A DNA stretch of 64,000 nucleotides from Phascolarctobacterium sp. (GCF_030531065.1 NZ_JAUNOQ010000001.1:186001-250000), one strand, 5' to 3'; counted from the stretch's first letter, positions 1-7,871 are shown. Program-made: numbers and translations. Notes: generated from the sequence alone by a model not told the origin.

Positions 1-964
1 CGGCGGCAATCTGGCGACGAACGCGGGCGGCAACAAGGCCGTGCGCTACGGCGTGACCCGCAACCAGGTTTACGGGCTGGAAATGGTAACGCCGACAGGC
101 GAAATCGTCGAGGTGGGCGCGCGTTTGAAAAAATGCAGCACCGGCTATTGCATGGAGCAGCTCGTGATGGGCAGCGAGGGTACGCTGGGCATTATTACCA
201 AGGCTACCTTAAAATTACAGCCCCTGCCGCCGTACCGTTTCGACCTTTTGGCCGTTTTCGACGACCCCATGAAGGCGCTGGACGTAGTGCCCAGAATTAT
301 GCAGGCCGGGTTGAACCCCACCAGCATGGAATACATGGATAATTCCTATGTGCGAGCTACCGCTGATTTTATTGAGTTTAAGGGAGCGCCCCATTACGAG
401 GACGGCATTTACGTTATCATCACCGTGGAAACCTTTACGGAGGACGAGCTGGACAGCAAGATGGAGCAGCTTAACGATTTGTGCGAGGAAGCCGGCGCTG
501 TGGACGTGCTGGAGGCCGACGACCGCATCTGGGCGATGCGCCGCAACTGTCAGGAATCCATCAGCCTGGTAAGCAAGGTTTCCCTGACGGACGACGTGGT
601 AGTGCCGGTGGATAAGATTGCCACAACGATAAAAGAGATTATGCATATTGGCTCCAAGTATCCCTTCCCCATCCCCGTAAAGATTAACGCGCATATTGGC
701 GACGGCAATCTGCATATCGTACTGTGCAAATGCGATATGAGCGACGAGGAATGGGAAAGCACGGTACACGCCTTCCACGAGGAGGTTTACGCCTATGCCT
801 ACGCGCAGGGCGGCCGCCTGGCAGGCGAGCATGGCATTGGCGCTAAGAAGCTGAATTATATGGAGGAATTTACTCCCGCAGGCGAGCTGGAGCTGATGCG
901 CAAGATTAAACGCGCCTGGGACCCCAACAATATTCTTAATCCCGGCAAGGTATTTAACGCTTAA
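1..964 (+). CDS. FAD-linked oxidase, GlcD/D-2-hydroxyacid dehydrogenase family (5' end outside window)
   Basis: The frame is open from base 2 to the stop at 962-964, so only the C-terminal two thirds of a VAO/PCMH-type flavoprotein is present; the GTG at 41 is internal. Visible are the FAD-domain segment GGNLATNAGGNKA, the C-terminal metal site AHIGDGNLH and the GEHGIGAKK motif that in this family carries the Glu/His of the active site. The family oxidises 2-hydroxyacids (glycolate, D-lactate, D-2-hydroxyglutarate) with electrons going to an acceptor protein or quinone. It is the first of three tandem paralogues on one strand and is closest to the second. Substrate cannot be read from the sequence. 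Confidence 0.93.
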   Translation, partial: GGNLATNAGGNKAVRYGVTRNQVYGLEMVTPTGEIVEVGARLKKCSTGYCMEQLVMGSEGTLGIITKATLKLQPLPPYRFDLLAVFDDPMKALDVVPRIMQAGLNPTSMEYMDNSYVRATADFIEFKGAPHYEDGIYVIITVETFTEDELDSKMEQLNDLCEEAGAVDVLEADDRIWAMRRNCQESISLVSKVSLTDDVVVPVDKIATTIKEIMHIGSKYPFPIPVKINAHIGDGNLHIVLCKCDMSDEEWESTVHAFHEEVYAYAYAQGGRLAGEHGIGAKKLNYMEEFTPAGELELMRKIKRAWDPNNILNPGKVFNA

Positions 965-1022
965 AGTCAGAGGGCGTAAGCTGCTGAGCATTGAAGCAGG
1001 CTGAAATCGAGGGGAATTTTTT

Positions 1023-2423
1023 ATGGCTAAATATAATACTGTTTCCGAAGAATTTTTAGAGGAGCTGCGAGCCGCCATAGGCGCTGAGCATGTGCGTACC
1101 GACGCGGCTACGCTGGATACCTATAAAACAGACGAGGAAAAGGACGAGCGCTGCTTTCACCTGCCGGACGTGGTAATTGCTCCCGCCGACGCGCAGGAAA
1201 TCGCCGCTGTGGTGAAGCTGTGCAATAAATATCTGGTGCCGTTGACAGTACGCGGCGGCGGTACGGGCATTACCGATGGCGCTATCGCGGTGTGCGGCGG
1301 CGCGGTGCTGCTCATGGAACGGCTCAATAAAATTATCGAGCTTAATAAAGAAGGCATGTACCTGGTGGCGCAGGCCGGCGTGCGCACGATAGATATCCAG
1401 AAGGCCGCCAACGAGCAGGGCTTTTTGTACGCAGGCGACCCCTGCAGCGCCGAAAGCTGTCAGATTGGCGGCAATCTGGCTACTAACGCCGGAGGCAATA
1501 AGGCCGTGCGCTACGGCGTGACGCGCAACCAGGTTTACGCGGTGCAGATCGTGACGCCGACGGGTGAAATCGTGGATTTGGGGGCGCCGCTGAAAAAGTG
1601 CAGCACGGGCTACTGCATGGAGCAGCTGGTCATCGGCAGCGAGGGCACGCTGGGCATTATCACGCAGGTGACGCTGAAGCTGCAGCCACTGCCGCCCTAC
1701 CGCCTGGATTTGTTGGCCGTGTTTACCGATCCGGTGCAGGCCATGAGCGTGGTGCCGAAAATTATTAAGGCGGGTATTAACCCCACCAGCATCGAGTATA
1801 TGGATAACGCCAACGTGCGCACTACGTCCCGCTTTCTGGAGTTTTCCGGCGCGCCTCACGCCGACGAGGGCATTTACGTTATCGTAACGGTGGAAACCTT
1901 TAACGAGGACGAGCTGGATATGAAGATGGAACAGCTGGACGCAATCTGCGAGGAATGCGGCGCGATAGACGTGCTGGAGGCCGACGACCGCATTTGGGCT
2001 ATGCGCCGCAACTGCCTGGAGTCGGTAAGTCTGATCAGCAAGGTCTGCACTACGGACGACGTGGTCGTGCCCGTGGACGAGATGAGCGATATGGTAAAAT
2101 TCATTATTGCAACGGTGAGGAAATATCCTTTCCCGCTGCGCATCAACGCGCATATCGGCGACGGCAATCTGCATATCGTGCTGTGCAAGATGGATTTAAG
2201 CGACGAGGAGTGGGAAAGCAATCTGCGCCGCTTTACGCAGGAGGTTTATACCTACGCTTACGCTCACGGCGGGCGTTTGGCGGGCGAGCATGGCATCGGC
2301 GCGAAGAAACGCGAATTTCTTGAGGAATTTACTCCCGCAGGCGAGCTGGAGCTGATGCGTAAAATCAAGCGCGCCTGGGACCCCAATCTGATTTTAAATC
2401 CGGGCAAGGTGTTCAACGCCTGA
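1023..2423 (+). CDS. FAD-linked oxidase, GlcD family, paralogue 2
   Basis: A complete 466-residue flavoprotein, the usual length for GlcD/D-lactate dehydrogenase homologues. The N-terminal PCMH FAD-binding domain shows the pyrophosphate loop RGGGTGITDGA near residue 80 and GGNLATNAGGNKAVRYG near 150. The C-terminal FAD-oxidase domain has AHIGDGNLH and GEHGIGAKK. The ATG is preceded by GAGGGGAATTTTTT. The gap to the preceding paralogue is 58 bp without an obvious terminator, so co-transcription is likely. No Fe-S (GlcF/LutA) or Etf subunit gene lies within the window, so its electron acceptor is unknown. Confidence 0.95.
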   Translation: MAKYNTVSEEFLEELRAAIGAEHVRTDAATLDTYKTDEEKDERCFHLPDVVIAPADAQEIAAVVKLCNKYLVPLTVRGGGTGITDGAIAVCGGAVLLMERLNKIIELNKEGMYLVAQAGVRTIDIQKAANEQGFLYAGDPCSAESCQIGGNLATNAGGNKAVRYGVTRNQVYAVQIVTPTGEIVDLGAPLKKCSTGYCMEQLVIGSEGTLGIITQVTLKLQPLPPYRLDLLAVFTDPVQAMSVVPKIIKAGINPTSIEYMDNANVRTTSRFLEFSGAPHADEGIYVIVTVETFNEDELDMKMEQLDAICEECGAIDVLEADDRIWAMRRNCLESVSLISKVCTTDDVVVPVDEMSDMVKFIIATVRKYPFPLRINAHIGDGNLHIVLCKMDLSDEEWESNLRRFTQEVYTYAYAHGGRLAGEHGIGAKKREFLEEFTPAGELELMRKIKRAWDPNLILNPGKVFNA

Positions 2424-2508
2424 AGGAAGGTTTATGTGCGGCGCGGAATTGCGGGCCGTGGTAATATAAGTAGTACAGTAGTATAGAAGCAAAGGAGAAG
2501 TTAAATTT

Positions 2509-3906
2509 ATGACCAAGTATAATCCCGTAACAGAAGAAGTCCTAGAGGCCTTGCGCGCCGCTGTGGGCGCAGAATACGTTAAGACCGATGCGGAAACGCT
2601 GGAGCGCTATAAAACCGACGAGGAGCCGGACCCGCATTACCATCATCTGCCGGAGGTTGTAGTACTGCCGGGCAGCACGGAAGAGGTTGCCGCCGTGATG
2701 AAAATCGCCAATAAATATCTGGTGCCCGTAACGCCGCGCAGCGCGGGCACCAGCGTATCCTGCGGCGCTATCGCCGTGTGCGGCGGTATTGTGCTGCTGA
2801 TGGAGCGCATGGATAAGATTATCGAAATGAACGCCGACGCTATGTACATGGTAGTGGAGGCAGGCGCGCGTACCGTGGAGATTCAGCAAACGGCTAACGA
2901 AGCCGGCCTGTTGTATGCCGGCGACCCCTGCAGCGCCGACAGCTGCTTAATCGGCGGCAATATTGCGACCAACGCCGGCGGCAATAAGGCCGTGCGCTAC
3001 GGCACTACGCGCCATCAGGTGTATTCCGTGGAGGTAGTTACGCCGACGGGCGAGATTGTGGAGCTGGGCAGCCGTTTGAAAAAATGCAGCACGGGCTACT
3101 GCCTGGAGCAGCTCATCATGGGCAGCGAGGGTACGCTGGGCGTCATTACCAAGGCTACGCTGAAGTTGCTGCCGCTGTGCCCCTACCGTTTGGATATTCT
3201 GGCCGTGTTTACCGACGTGGCCAAGGCTGTGGATTTAGTGCCTAATCTGATTAAGGCCGGTTTGAACCCCACCAGCGTGGAATTTATGGACAACGGCTTC
3301 GTGCGCGCGGCCAGCGATTACGCCGAACTGCGCCTGCCCCATTATGAGGACGGCAGCTATGTTATCGTAACGGTAGAAACCTTTAACGAGGACGAGCTGG
3401 ATATGAAGATGGAGCAGCTGGACGAAATCTGTACTGCCTGCGGCGCTACCGACGTGGTGGAAGCCGACGAGCGCGTGTGGAAGGTACGCCGCAGCTGTCT
3501 GGAAGGCTCCAAGGCCTTGAGCAAGGTTTCCACCTCCGACGATCTGGTAGTGCCGGTGGATAAAATTGCCGACTGCCTGAATCATTTGATGGAGGTGTCC
3601 AGGCAATATTCCTTCAAATGTATGTGCCTGGCGCATGCAGGCGACGGCAATCTGCATTTCAATATCCTGAAAATGGATTTAAGCGACGAGGAATGGGAAA
3701 AGCAGGTTAGCGAATTCCACAGCATTTGCTACGCTTACGTTTACAGCCTGGGCGGTCGTTTATCCGGCGAGCATGGCATCGGCGCTAAAAAGATTGCGGC
3801 CATGGAAAAATACTGCAACCCTGTGGAAATGTCCATCATGAAAACTATTAAAAAGGCTATGGACCCCAATAATATACTGAATCCCGGCAAGCTGCTGAAC
3901 GCTTAA
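2509..3906 (+). CDS. FAD-linked oxidase, GlcD family, paralogue 3
   Basis: A 465-residue third tandem copy with the same two-domain layout. It is more diverged: the pyrophosphate loop reads PRSAGTSVSCGA instead of RGGGTGITDGA, the C-terminal metal site is LAHAGDGNLHFNI, and the tail is GRLSGEHGIGAKK. An AAGGAGAAG ribosome binding site precedes the ATG. A strong hairpin terminator follows at 3925-3959 and closes the array. The differences around the FAD and substrate loops suggest a different 2-hydroxyacid preference from copies 1 and 2, but this is inference. Confidence 0.95.
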   Translation: MTKYNPVTEEVLEALRAAVGAEYVKTDAETLERYKTDEEPDPHYHHLPEVVVLPGSTEEVAAVMKIANKYLVPVTPRSAGTSVSCGAIAVCGGIVLLMERMDKIIEMNADAMYMVVEAGARTVEIQQTANEAGLLYAGDPCSADSCLIGGNIATNAGGNKAVRYGTTRHQVYSVEVVTPTGEIVELGSRLKKCSTGYCLEQLIMGSEGTLGVITKATLKLLPLCPYRLDILAVFTDVAKAVDLVPNLIKAGLNPTSVEFMDNGFVRAASDYAELRLPHYEDGSYVIVTVETFNEDELDMKMEQLDEICTACGATDVVEADERVWKVRRSCLEGSKALSKVSTSDDLVVPVDKIADCLNHLMEVSRQYSFKCMCLAHAGDGNLHFNILKMDLSDEEWEKQVSEFHSICYAYVYSLGGRLSGEHGIGAKKIAAMEKYCNPVEMSIMKTIKKAMDPNNILNPGKLLNA

Positions 3907-3924
3907 AGCGGCAGGCTTGTTATG

Positions 3925-3959
3925 ACGGCGCGTTTTGGCAGCAAAGCGCGCCGTTTTTA
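3925..3959 (+). terminator. Intrinsic terminator of the oxidase array
   Basis: Stem ACGGCGCG (3925-3932) pairs with CGCGCCGT (3947-3954) and is followed by a T run. It lies 19 bases after the third oxidase stop codon. Confidence 0.88.
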
Positions 3960-4081
3960 TGCCTGCATAAAGTATAAAGACTTTCTGGCAATTATTTTTG
4001 CAGGGGCATACTATATTTTCCTCTGCTTGCGTTTCAATAGGATATCTTTAAAAAAATTATCACATTAGGCAGATACAAGGC

Positions 4082-4110
4082 TTGTTTATGACAGAAAGAA
4101 GTGTTATAAT
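4082..4110 (+). promoter_or_regulatory. Sigma-A type promoter for the XRE regulator
   Basis: TTGTTT (4082-4087), a 17-bp spacer and a perfect TATAAT (4105-4110), placed about 65 bp upstream of the ATG of the small regulator. Confidence 0.65.
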
Positions 4111-4177
4111 GCTAACAGGTATTTACATAACGTCAGAAAATATTATTATATATAAATTAAGGAAAGGGTGTATGTGA

Positions 4178-4483
4178 ATGACGGAGGATTATAACAAGCT
4201 CATAGGTACTCGCGTAAAAATGCTGCGCGTCACCAAAAACATTTCTCAAACGGAGCTTGCCAAGAAAATTGGCGTTACCCAAACCCATTTAAGCAATATT
4301 GAAAACGGTCGCGCCGGTCTGACGATTCCCAATCTGATTAAGCTGCATGAAGCGCTGGAATGCACTATCAGCAGCTTTTTTGTGGACATTGAGGGAACGG
4401 TTGAGGAGCCCAAAAAGGAAGAAGTTACTCTGGCCGATTTAACCGAGCTGTTGCTGTTGCTGAAAAAGAATAAAGGTAACTGA
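4178..4483 (+). CDS. XRE-family transcriptional regulator
   Basis: A 101-residue protein whose residues 8-65 form a Cro/C1-type helix-turn-helix: GTRVKMLRVTKNISQTELA, then QTHLSNIENGRAGLTIPNL as the recognition part. The remaining tail is acidic then leucine and lysine rich (TELLLLLKKNKGN). No ligand or peptidase domain is present. The gene is monocistronic, with its own promoter upstream and a terminator right after it. A role in controlling the neighbouring oxidases or the stress protein is possible but nothing in the sequence proves it. Confidence 0.9.
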   Translation: MTEDYNKLIGTRVKMLRVTKNISQTELAKKIGVTQTHLSNIENGRAGLTIPNLIKLHEALECTISSFFVDIEGTVEEPKKEEVTLADLTELLLLLKKNKGN

Positions 4484-4498
4484 TAAGTTGCTCTTTCT

Positions 4499-4528
4499 GC
4501 AGGGACCCATGCGGCCCCTGCTTTTTTT
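4499..4528 (+). terminator. Intrinsic terminator after the XRE gene
   Basis: GCAGGG (4499-4504) pairs with CCCTGC (4516-4521) and is followed by seven T residues. Confidence 0.82.
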
Positions 4529-4616
4529 GCAGCAAATTATAATTCTCCGCGGCAGGAATTTTACATTTTATGGCGAAATTTACCTATTATATATTTCTAT
4601 TTAAAGGAGCAGATAA

Positions 4617-5462
4617 ATGAGTACATTCACCAAGGTTCTGCTGGCCACGGATCTGTCCCCGCAGGCCGATAAGCTGACTGAGTGTCTGTTTAGCTTGTGC
4701 CCCGATACGGAAACGGAAGTGGTTTTGGCGCACGTCTTTGAAGATGACGACGACGCCGACCCCGACGGTAGCAGCTATAAAAAAGCGCGCAGCCGTCTGG
4801 AAGGGTATAAAAACGATATAGAGCAAGCAGGCTATGAAGATATTTCCATCGTTACGCCGTCCGGTGAAACAGCTCCGGCTTTGGCTGCCTTAGCCGAAGA
4901 ATGCGAAGCCGATTTGCTGTTGGTAGCCTCGCACCGCAAGGGCTTTCTTAAACGCGCCCTGATGGGCAGCACGACCTATGAGCTGGCCAGAGCGGCAAAT
5001 CTTCCTTTGCTGATAAATAAGGACGAGGAGGACGAGACGACAGGCAATTTGCTGGAGACCGTGCTGTTGCCTACGGATTTTTCGCGTAAATCACTGGAGG
5101 GCCTGAATATTATCCGCAGCCTGCGCGAATTTGTGGGCAGGGTGATTTTTGTCCACGTTATAGAGCATAGTCGCAGTAAGCGGGATTATAAAGAAAAATA
5201 CGGCAGCGCTATGCTGTTTTTGCAGGAGCTGGTGGACGAAATGAAAATTTTCGGCATCGACGCCGATTACCGCATCGCCCATGGCGTGGCTTCTAAAAAA
5301 ATAGCGGCCATTTGTGAGCGCGATAATGTCAGCTTGATTATGCTGGCGAAAACCGGAGCCGATATGACCAGCGGCGACGATTTAGGCAGCACGTCGGAAA
5401 ACGTGGTGCTTAATTCGGATTGCGCGGTCATGCTCTTACCTGCCGAGGACAACGACGATTGA
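4617..5462 (+). CDS. Tandem universal stress protein (UspA family)
   Basis: A 281-residue protein built of two UspA folds. Domain 1 starts TKVLLATDLSPQADKL and ends near residue 138 with RALMGSTTYELARAANLPLL, which contains the G-x9-G(S/T) type nucleotide loop. Domain 2 starts ETVLLPTDFSRKSLEGL and ends with GSTSENVVLNSDCAVMLLP. Universal stress proteins are soluble and often bind ATP; tandem forms are common. AAAGGAG precedes the ATG. The gene stands alone between two terminators. The specific stress that induces it cannot be inferred. Confidence 0.93.
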   Translation: MSTFTKVLLATDLSPQADKLTECLFSLCPDTETEVVLAHVFEDDDDADPDGSSYKKARSRLEGYKNDIEQAGYEDISIVTPSGETAPALAALAEECEADLLLVASHRKGFLKRALMGSTTYELARAANLPLLINKDEEDETTGNLLETVLLPTDFSRKSLEGLNIIRSLREFVGRVIFVHVIEHSRSKRDYKEKYGSAMLFLQELVDEMKIFGIDADYRIAHGVASKKIAAICERDNVSLIMLAKTGADMTSGDDLGSTSENVVLNSDCAVMLLPAEDNDD

Positions 5463-5510
5463 CAGGGCGCGGTGAAATTGTCAGTTTGAAGTTATATATA
5501 GCTCGTTAAA

Positions 5511-5541
5511 AAGCGGCGTCCGTAAGGGCGGCCGCTTTTGC
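5511..5541 (+). terminator. Intrinsic terminator after the stress protein gene
   Basis: AAGCGGC (5511-5517) pairs with GCCGCTT (5531-5537), followed by TTTG. It lies about 50 bases past the stop codon. Confidence 0.75.
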
Positions 5542-5608
5542 TTGCTTTACTGCCGCTGCCTGCGCTGAATATTCGGCGGTAAAATATAAAATTTTTTACA
5601 GAAAGTTA

Positions 5609-5637
5609 TTGACTTTAACGCTTAAAATCAGTATAAT
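5609..5637 (+). promoter_or_regulatory. Strong promoter of the tRNA-Ser / SRP RNA unit
   Basis: TTGACT (5609-5614), a 17-bp spacer and TATAAT (5632-5637). It is the only good promoter seen upstream of the tRNA and the SRP RNA. Confidence 0.85.
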
Positions 5638-5708
5638 AATATACGCAGTTGTGCTACTGCGCGCGCCGTTAAAGGCGCAAATTGAAAATGGTTTAAGTTT
5701 TCAACCTT

Positions 5709-5798
5709 GGAGAGATGACCGAGTGGTTGAAGGTGCACGCCTGGAAAGCGTGTGTACGGGATACCGTACCGAGGGTTCGAATCCCTCTCTCTCCGCCA
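5709..5798 (+). tRNA. tRNA-Ser (anticodon GGA), CCA encoded
   Basis: A 90-nt class II tRNA. The acceptor arm GGAGAGA (5709-5715) pairs with TCTCTCC (5788-5794), followed by discriminator G and encoded CCA. The anticodon loop CTGGAAA is closed by CACGC/GCGTG, giving anticodon GGA. A long variable arm (around TACGGGATACCGTA) and the T arm GAGGG-TTCGAAT-CCCTC are present, as expected of serine tRNAs. Confidence 0.97.
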
Positions 5799-5807
5799 CT
5801 AAATCGG

Positions 5808-5827
5808 CCGCCAATAGCGGTTTTTTT
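5808..5827 (+). terminator. Weak hairpin with T7 tract between tRNA-Ser and SRP RNA
   Basis: CCGC (5808-5811) pairs with GCGG (5817-5820) and is followed by seven T residues. The stem is only four base pairs, so it may terminate part of the transcripts while the rest read into the SRP RNA, which has no room for its own promoter. Confidence 0.5.
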
Positions 5828-5840
5828 ATTGCTTCTCTGT

Positions 5841-5956
5841 GGGACCGTAAATTTGGGTCCTGCGCAATGGGAGCCTGTGAACCAGGTCAGGTCCGGAAGG
5901 AAGCAGCCTTAAGCGGATACTTTCATGTGCCGCGGGGGCGCCCGGATTTGCGGCCC
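5841..5956 (+). ncRNA. ffs: Bacterial small signal recognition particle RNA (4.5S type)
   Basis: The universal SRP helix 8 core CAGGTCCGGAAGGAAGCAGC is present around 5888-5907. The long rod closes with GGGACCGTAAATTTGGGT at 5841-5858 pairing with the segment at 5939-5956 through Watson-Crick and G-U pairs. The RNA is about 115 nt and lacks an Alu domain, since the tRNA gene lies directly upstream. The RNA binds Ffh and directs membrane protein targeting. In B. subtilis the scr gene also follows a tRNA-Ser, but the dnaX gene expected next is not found here. Confidence 0.94.
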
Positions 5957-5971
5957 TACAGGGAAGTAAGC

Positions 5972-5999
5972 AGCGTCGAGCGAAAGCTCGGCGCTTTTT
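5972..5999 (+). terminator. Terminator of SRP RNA
   Basis: GCGTCGAG, loop CGAAAG region and CTCGGCGC form a strong stem followed by TTTTTG, about 15 bases beyond the closing helix of the SRP RNA. Confidence 0.85.
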
Positions 6000-6000
6000 G

Positions 6001-6274
6001 CGTTTAGGAGAAGATTTCCCTGCATTGAGGAGCGTTACCTGCTTGCCTACAGCCTGGCTTGCGCAGCTTTGGGCATGACTTCGCTTTTGCTTGTTGCAGG
6101 GTTAGGTAACTGCGTAAAAATTTGCCGTCCTTTTTGTATGGAAGGACTGCTAAAGCCGGGTAGAACCGAGGGCAAGAGCGGGCGCGGGAGCGCCCGGATT
6201 AAGACGGGCGTGGGTTTAGAACGAACCTTACATAAATTTTGCTAATTTTTGCGATAAGTCTAACTAATTTACTC
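6001..6274 (+). other. Non-coding stretch with several hairpins, unassigned
   Basis: No convincing coding frame on either strand. A long-range pairing of GTTACCT (near 6035) with AGGTAAC (near 6104) encloses about 60 bases. It is followed by GTCCTT/AAGGAC (near 6128-6149) and a perfect GGGCGC-GGGA-GCGCCC hairpin (near 6179-6196). None of the conserved signatures of RNase P RNA, tmRNA or a known riboswitch were found. It may be a degenerate or lineage-specific structured RNA, or intergenic filler. Confidence 0.35.
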
Positions 6275-6302
6275 TTGCCGGGGGGGACAAGTGTGGTATA
6301 AT
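6275..6302 (+). promoter_or_regulatory. Extended -10 promoter of porin 1
   Basis: TTGCCG (6275-6280), a 16-bp spacer and TATAAT (6297-6302) preceded by TGG, i.e. an extended -10. The predicted start near 6309 gives a leader of about 300 nt. Confidence 0.72.
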
Positions 6303-6308
6303 GTATCC

Positions 6309-6611
6309 AAAGCAAGGTGCGGACGTGAGAGATTGCTCTGTCAGGGGTGGCAGAGAGTTAAAAAAGTCCGCTGCGAGTTATACTCTTTCCTTGCTGTTAA
6401 ATTTGGCAGGATTGGAAGCCTACCAATCCTGCTAGATTGATTATAAAGCGCCATCTGCTTCCACCCCAACCTCACCCCGTTTATAAATTGTCTGCAAGGC
6501 AGAACTCAACCCGTAAAGCATGAGGAAACAAGGCAACTCATATCGAGCGGCGAGACGAAGCTTTAAGGACATTTTATAAAAATAAAATAATCCTTAGAGG
6601 AGGAAAACAAA
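6309..6611 (+). promoter_or_regulatory. Long structured 5' leader of porin 1
   Basis: From the 5' end: AGCAAGG/CCTTGCT (6311-6317 with 6389-6395) encloses GCGGAC/GTCCGC (6319-6324 with 6366-6371). Within these lies CAGGGGTGG (6342-6350). Next comes a perfect 10-bp hairpin (6406-6415 with 6423-6432) without a T tract, then CCACCCC (6461-6467), which can pair with GGGGTGG. Last is TGAGGAAACAAGGCAACTCA (6521-6540), which recurs in the leader of porin 2. AGAGGAGG precedes the ATG. The function is unknown; candidates are an mRNA stability element, a small-RNA target or an undescribed cis-regulatory RNA. Confidence 0.55.
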
Positions 6612-7838
6612 ATGAAAAAATCCTTAGTACTCGCAATGGCTATGGCATTGGGCGTAACCGCATCCGCTTACGCAGCCAATCCGTTCTCCGACGTTCCGGC
6701 CGGCCACTGGGCATATGACAGCGTAAACAAGCTGGCTGCAGCAGGCGTAATCGACGGCTACGGCGACGCTACCTTCGGCGGCGACAAGCTGATGACCCGT
6801 TATGAAATGGCGCAAATCGTAGCCAAAGCTATGGCTAAAGGCGCTAACGTAGATAAGCTGGCCGCTGAATTTGCTGACGAGCTGGATACTCTGGGCGTTC
6901 GCGTTGCTAACCTGGAAAAGAAAGCTGACAACGTAAAGATTGCTGGTCAGGTTCGTTTGAGCTATCGTGATTCTGATCAAGGCAAGCACAACGGTCGTCT
7001 GCGTACCCGTTTGTTTGTAAAAGGCGCTGTCAACGATGACTGGACTTATACCGCTCGTATTGAGAACAACCAATACTTTGACGAGTCCGATGAAACCAAA
7101 CATAGCAAAGGCAACAATCCGAATGCTGGCGACGAAGATACGAAGCTCAACTGGGCTTTCGTTTCCGGTCGTGTAGGTGGCATTATGGTTGACGCTGGCC
7201 GTCAGGATATTAAAATGCATACTGGTACTGTAGTCGATGAAACTTTCGATGCTGCTAAGATTTCCTACGGCAAAGACGTTAAATTGACTGGCGTTGTTGC
7301 TAAAGCGGCTGGCAGTGGTTCTTGGGATAATGGCACTATGGAAGAAGGCGACAGAATGTATGTTGCCGACGTAACCGCTAAATTGGGCGTTGTTGACGGC
7401 TATGTAACCTATTACAAGGCTGATACTGCTAACGACGATGAAATTATAGTAGTTGGCGCTTCCGCTAAGATTGCTAAAGATTTGAAATTAACCGCAGAAT
7501 ATTTGAACGGCGACGCTCAAAGCGGTAAGGACGACAATGGCTATATGGTAGGCTTGGCTTATGGCGGCGCTAAAGCTGCAAAAGCTGGTAGCTGGGGCTT
7601 GTATGCTAACTACTATGACCAACCGATTGCAACCATGCTGGAGCATACTGTAGACGGCTATGCTTATATGCCTACTGGTTTCATGACAACTGGCGACGGT
7701 TTCCAAGGTTATGAAATTGGCGCTAACTACACCGCTGCAAAGAACATTGTATTGGGCGTAAAATACTATGATTTGGAAGCACGCGAAGGCAGCGCTGACG
7801 ACCAAACCATCTGGACTGAAGTAGTATTCAGCTTCTAA
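6612..7838 (+). CDS. SLH-domain outer-membrane porin (porin 1)
   Basis: A 408-residue precursor. Residues 1-21 form a signal peptide ending in SAYA. An SLH domain follows (residues 24-75, containing DVPAGHWAYDSVNKLAAAGV and TRYEMAQIVAKAM), then a short coiled coil (ELDTLGVRVANLEKKADN). The rest, from about residue 113, is an alternating beta-strand barrel ending in VVFSF with a terminal Phe. This is the Negativicutes pattern in which the SLH domain tethers the outer-membrane protein to polyamine-modified peptidoglycan while the barrel forms a pore. Its first 110 residues nearly match the second porin on the minus strand. It is followed by a strong terminator. Confidence 0.95.
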   Translation: MKKSLVLAMAMALGVTASAYAANPFSDVPAGHWAYDSVNKLAAAGVIDGYGDATFGGDKLMTRYEMAQIVAKAMAKGANVDKLAAEFADELDTLGVRVANLEKKADNVKIAGQVRLSYRDSDQGKHNGRLRTRLFVKGAVNDDWTYTARIENNQYFDESDETKHSKGNNPNAGDEDTKLNWAFVSGRVGGIMVDAGRQDIKMHTGTVVDETFDAAKISYGKDVKLTGVVAKAAGSGSWDNGTMEEGDRMYVADVTAKLGVVDGYVTYYKADTANDDEIIVVGASAKIAKDLKLTAEYLNGDAQSGKDDNGYMVGLAYGGAKAAKAGSWGLYANYYDQPIATMLEHTVDGYAYMPTGFMTTGDGFQGYEIGANYTAAKNIVLGVKYYDLEAREGSADDQTIWTEVVFSF

Positions 7839-7871
7839 TCCAAGAGCAAATTAATACTTCTCAAAAATTTA

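Noticed and set aside
5609-6007. A 132-codon ORF covering the tRNA-Ser and SRP RNA genes.
   Set aside because: It is a chance frame through two structural RNA genes.
6001-6274. Possible RNase P RNA, 6S RNA or tmRNA.
   Set aside because: The conserved RNase P core (GAGGAAAGUCC), tmRNA tag and T-loop signatures were not found, and no long 6S-type bubble helix could be drawn.
6335-6360. AGGGGTGGCAGAG in the porin 1 leader resembles the T-box motif AGGGTGG-N-ACCGCG.
   Set aside because: The ACCGCG half and the specifier and antiterminator layout are missing, the downstream gene is a porin, and the second porin leader does not support it.
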